Source: Beijerinckiaceae bacterium
Lineage (GTDB): Bacteria; Pseudomonadota; Alphaproteobacteria; Rhizobiales; Beijerinckiaceae
Reading direction: 5' to 3'
DNA: 34,085 bases
Assembly (NCBI GenBank): GCA_947475995.1
Contig: CANJNI010000043.1
Span: 1-34,085, forward strand
Shown piece by piece: positions 31,851 to 34,085 of this stretch. A model generated the notes under the pieces. It saw only the letters and a list, made by a program, of their open reading frames with translations, searched no databases and was not told the DNA's origin. The translations under genes were made by a program, and so were the position numbers. Position 1 is the first letter of the stretch. Every line of letters starts with the position of its first letter.

Positions 31851-34022
31851 TCAGGCCCAGGTCAGATCCTGCTTGAGGATCGGAGTGGACCGCACGCGCT
31901 TGCCGGTCGCGAAGAAGATCGCGTTGGCGACGGCAGGCGGCGTGGGCGGGCCGGCGGTTTCGCCGAAGCCGCCCCACCAGTTGTTCTCCGACATGGCGAA
32001 CACGCTTTCCACTTCCGGCATGTCCGGGAAACGCATCAGCTTGTAGGTGTCGAAGTTGACGTTCTGGAAGCGACCGCCCTGCATGTTCAGACCGCCGTAG
32101 AGGGCGTGGCTGAGTTCCCATGCGATGCAGCCATAGACCTGCTCATGCGCCGCGCGCGGGTTCAGCACGTAACCCGTGTTCGACACGATCAGGATCTTCT
32201 CGATGTTGAGAGCGCCGCGACGCGATACTTCCACCGTGGCGACAGCGCCGACCACCGAGCCATGCGACTCGACGACGCCGATGCCCATGCCGCGACCCTT
32301 CGGAAGCTTCGTGGTGTAACCCGCGACTTCCTTGATCTTCAGAAGGACACGCTGCCAGGGTTCGTTGCCCTCGGTCATCTTGAGGCGCCACTCCAGCGGA
32401 TCCCAACCGCCGGCGAGAGCCATTTCGTCCGCGAACTGCTCGATCGTGTAACCGTTCGAGTTGTTGCCGGGGGCGCGGTTCGGCCCGATCGGCATGTTGC
32501 TCGGAACGATATGACGCTCGTAGCGGAAATGCGGCACCTTGTACGACATGTTGGCGATGCCGCGGTCCGCATAGTCCGGCACTTCGCTTTCGCCGATGGC
32601 GCGCGAGATCATCGCAGCCGGCAGTCCCTTGTCGTCGAGCACGGCCTGGAACTTGGCCCAGATCGGCGGACGCGAACGCGACTGCAGGATGTTCTCCTCG
32701 CGGGTCCAGGTCACCTTGACGGGCTTCCCGACCTGCTTGGAGATCTCGACCGCCTGACGGACGATGTCGACCGCGTTGCCGAGGCCGAAGGCGCCGCCCT
32801 GATAGACGCCGTGGACGTAAACGTCCTTCGGCTGGCGACCGGCCTGGTCGGCAGCGAGGAGCAGGCTGGCGGCCACGTTCTGGGTGAAGGCCCAGAGGTC
32901 GACGCGGTCAGCGGTGACGCTGGCCACGCAGGCCGGCGGGCTCATCGGCACATGGCCGTCATACGGACGCATGTAGTCGCCCGTGACAACCTTGCCGCCC
33001 TTTGCGAGGATCGGACGCGGATCGCCGCGCACTTCCTCGGCATGCTGGCCGTCCTTGTTCATCAGGTCGCGAGCCATCGCGTCCATCTTTTCGAAGCTGT
33101 TGTCGGCGCCGGGACCCAGATCCCATTCGACCGGCATCAGATCGAGCGCCGTCTTGGCGCGATAGAAGCTGTCGGCAACGACCGCGATGGCGCTGCGCAT
33201 GTCGGCGTTCTGAAGCTTCGCCTTGGTCTGCTTCAGTTCGACGACGCCGATGACGCCGGGGCGGTTCTTGATGGCGTCGAAGTTGAAGCTCTTCAGCTTG
33301 CCGCCCGGAACCGGGCTCGCCTTCACGGCCGCATAGACCATGCCCGGAACGCGAACGTCGATCGGATAAACGGCGCTGCCGTCCACCTTCACGGCGACAT
33401 CCATGCGCGGGGTCGGCTTGCCGATCAGCCACCAGTCCTTGTAGGCCTTGGCCTTCGGTTCCTGGTCGAGGGTGACGGCGGCGGCGGCCGTGGCGAATTC
33501 GCCGTAGGTGCCCTTCTTGTCGCCCGACGTCAGAACGCCCTGCTTGGCGACGACCTTCGAACGATCAACGCCCCAGGCCTTCGCGGCGGCTTCCTTCAGG
33601 CGCTCGCGCGCCGAAGCGCCGGCCTGCAGGATGTGCGGATGGCGGTTACGAACAAGGTTCGAACCACCCGTCGACATGTCCTTGTATTCCTGACCGCGCG
33701 TCACGAAACGGTTCGCGTCGGCCAGCATGCAGCGGACATTCGCCCACGGCACATCGAGCTCTTCGGCGATCATCATCGCCACGGAGGTCATGCCGCCCTG
33801 GCCCATTTCGGTGTGCGGGCAGCGCACGGTGACGATGCCGTTGGTGTCGATCGTCAGCCAGGCGTTGATTTCGGTGCCGCCGACCGGAGCCTTCCAGGCC
33901 TCGGGAGCGATCATTGCAGCTTGCGCTTCCTTCACCGGAATGTGGAAGCCCAGCATGAGCCCGCCGCCTGCCGCGAGGGAGGTGCGGATGAATGTACGAC
34001 GCGAGAGATCCATCTTGGTCAT
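31851..34022 (-). CDS. Periplasmic molybdenum hydroxylase, large subunit (IorB/AldH-like)
   Basis: The 723-residue product starts with a Tat signal (SRRTFIRTS, residues 7-15) and the IorB-type entry domain (INAWLTIDTNGIVTVRCPHTEMGQG). It goes on with molybdopterin-domain patterns: VDIRVPGMVYAAVKASPVPGG-like sequence, VYVHGVYQGGAFGLGN, VTWTREENILQSRSRPP, and near the end FGETAGPPTPPAVANAIFFATG, where the glutamate is the catalytic residue position of the family. Enzymes of this kind oxidise isoquinoline, other N-heterocycles or aldehydes, adding oxygen from water. The iron-sulfur partner ends 14 bases upstream and the cytochrome follows, giving the three-part arrangement of AldFGH-type aldehyde dehydrogenases. 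GGGGAGG lies 7 bases before the ATG. Aldehyde or heterocycle cannot be separated by sequence reading. Confidence 0.9.
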   Translation of the reverse strand: MTKMDLSRRTFIRTSLAAGGGLMLGFHIPVKEAQAAMIAPEAWKAPVGGTEINAWLTIDTNGIVTVRCPHTEMGQGGMTSVAMMIAEELDVPWANVRCMLADANRFVTRGQEYKDMSTGGSNLVRNRHPHILQAGASARERLKEAAAKAWGVDRSKVVAKQGVLTSGDKKGTYGEFATAAAAVTLDQEPKAKAYKDWWLIGKPTPRMDVAVKVDGSAVYPIDVRVPGMVYAAVKASPVPGGKLKSFNFDAIKNRPGVIGVVELKQTKAKLQNADMRSAIAVVADSFYRAKTALDLMPVEWDLGPGADNSFEKMDAMARDLMNKDGQHAEEVRGDPRPILAKGGKVVTGDYMRPYDGHVPMSPPACVASVTADRVDLWAFTQNVAASLLLAADQAGRQPKDVYVHGVYQGGAFGLGNAVDIVRQAVEISKQVGKPVKVTWTREENILQSRSRPPIWAKFQAVLDDKGLPAAMISRAIGESEVPDYADRGIANMSYKVPHFRYERHIVPSNMPIGPNRAPGNNSNGYTIEQFADEMALAGGWDPLEWRLKMTEGNEPWQRVLLKIKEVAGYTTKLPKGRGMGIGVVESHGSVVGAVATVEVSRRGALNIEKILIVSNTGYVLNPRAAHEQVYGCIAWELSHALYGGLNMQGGRFQNVNFDTYKLMRFPDMPEVESVFAMSENNWWGGFGETAGPPTPPAVANAIFFATGKRVRSTPILKQDLTWA

Positions 34023-34036
34023 TGTCGATCCTCCCC

Positions 34037-34085
34037 TTACGCCGCGCCGAGCTTGGCGGCAGCGTGAATGGCCTCACGGATTTGC
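34037..34085 (-). CDS. C-terminal end of a (2Fe-2S) subunit (IorA/AldF-like), partial
   Basis: Only the last 15 codons are in the window, read on the minus strand as QIREAIHAAAKLGAA followed by TAA (34039-34037). The RIxxAIxxAA-type ending and the position directly before an IorB-type gene are what the small iron-sulfur subunit of these hydroxylases would show. The identification depends mainly on context. Confidence 0.6.
   Translation of the reverse strand, partial: QIREAIHAAAKLGAA

Noticed and set aside
30429..34067. A 1212-codon open frame on the plus strand opposite the cytochrome and molybdenum hydroxylase genes
   Set aside because: It is a shadow of two well-supported minus-strand genes, rich in Arg and His with no domain pattern, as expected for the antisense frame of GC-rich genes.
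1..34085. CRISPR arrays, tRNA or rRNA genes, prophage genes
   Set aside because: No regularly spaced direct repeats, no cloverleaf or rRNA-like stretches, and no phage structural or integrase genes were seen on either strand.

Overview
The window looks like about 34 kb of GC-rich alphaproteobacterial chromosome, most likely from the Hyphomicrobiales (Rhizobiales). The main evidence is a set of four promoters matching the alphaproteobacterial general stress response sigma factor EcfG (GGAAC, 17 bases, GTT), placed in front of typical stress genes. Palindromic repeats of a kind common in Bradyrhizobium-like genomes and several lone solute-binding proteins fit the same group. The species cannot be named from the sequence alone.

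Layout. (1) 1-832: the edge of an IS256-family insertion sequence has removed the N-terminal part of a DUF1778 (TacA-type) antitoxin, while the adjacent GNAT toxin (TacT-type) is intact. (2) 897-3680: a TctC/Bug-type periplasmic binding protein and a flavin aromatic hydroxylase, separated by an inverted pair of palindromic repeats. (3) 3857-6948: a stress block with a lone receiver-domain protein, a zinc alcohol dehydrogenase coupled to a DUF892 ferritin-like protein, a divergent DUF4142 periplasmic protein with back-to-back EcfG-type promoters, and a small membrane protein. (4) 7007-15988: a trehalose/glycogen operon, treZ-treY-small zinc-ribbon-like ORF-glgX-lipid kinase-ROK kinase. It has EcfG-type promoters before treZ and before the ROK gene. 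The ROK protein has its sequence motifs in circularly permuted order.

(5) 24625 back to 15989 (minus strand): a tight seven-gene catabolic operon. It encodes two paralogous FAD-linked oxidases, a CocE/NonD hydrolase, a complete NMT1/THI5-like ABC importer (binding protein, permease, ATPase) and a cytosine-deaminase-like amidohydrolase. The content suggests uptake and breakdown of a small, probably nitrogen-containing compound; I know of no described pathway with this set. (6) 24855-28880: a lone family-5 (Dpp-type) binding protein on the minus strand, diverging from a DUF2817 zinc peptidase and a UbiD-type prenylated-flavin decarboxylase. (7) 28902-34085 (minus strand): a periplasmic molybdenum hydroxylase (IorB type, with the end of its IorA-type iron-sulfur partner), a triheme cytochrome c and a Tat-exported multicopper oxidase, which together look like a periplasmic oxidation chain.

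The main themes are stress protection (trehalose, ferritin-like proteins) under EcfG-type control and catabolism of small organic, probably aromatic or heterocyclic, compounds. The most novel-looking items are the seven-gene catabolic operon, the permuted ROK kinase under its own stress promoter, and the insertion-truncated antitoxin. No tRNA, rRNA, CRISPR array or phage genes were seen. No stretch longer than 300 bases lacks a gene.
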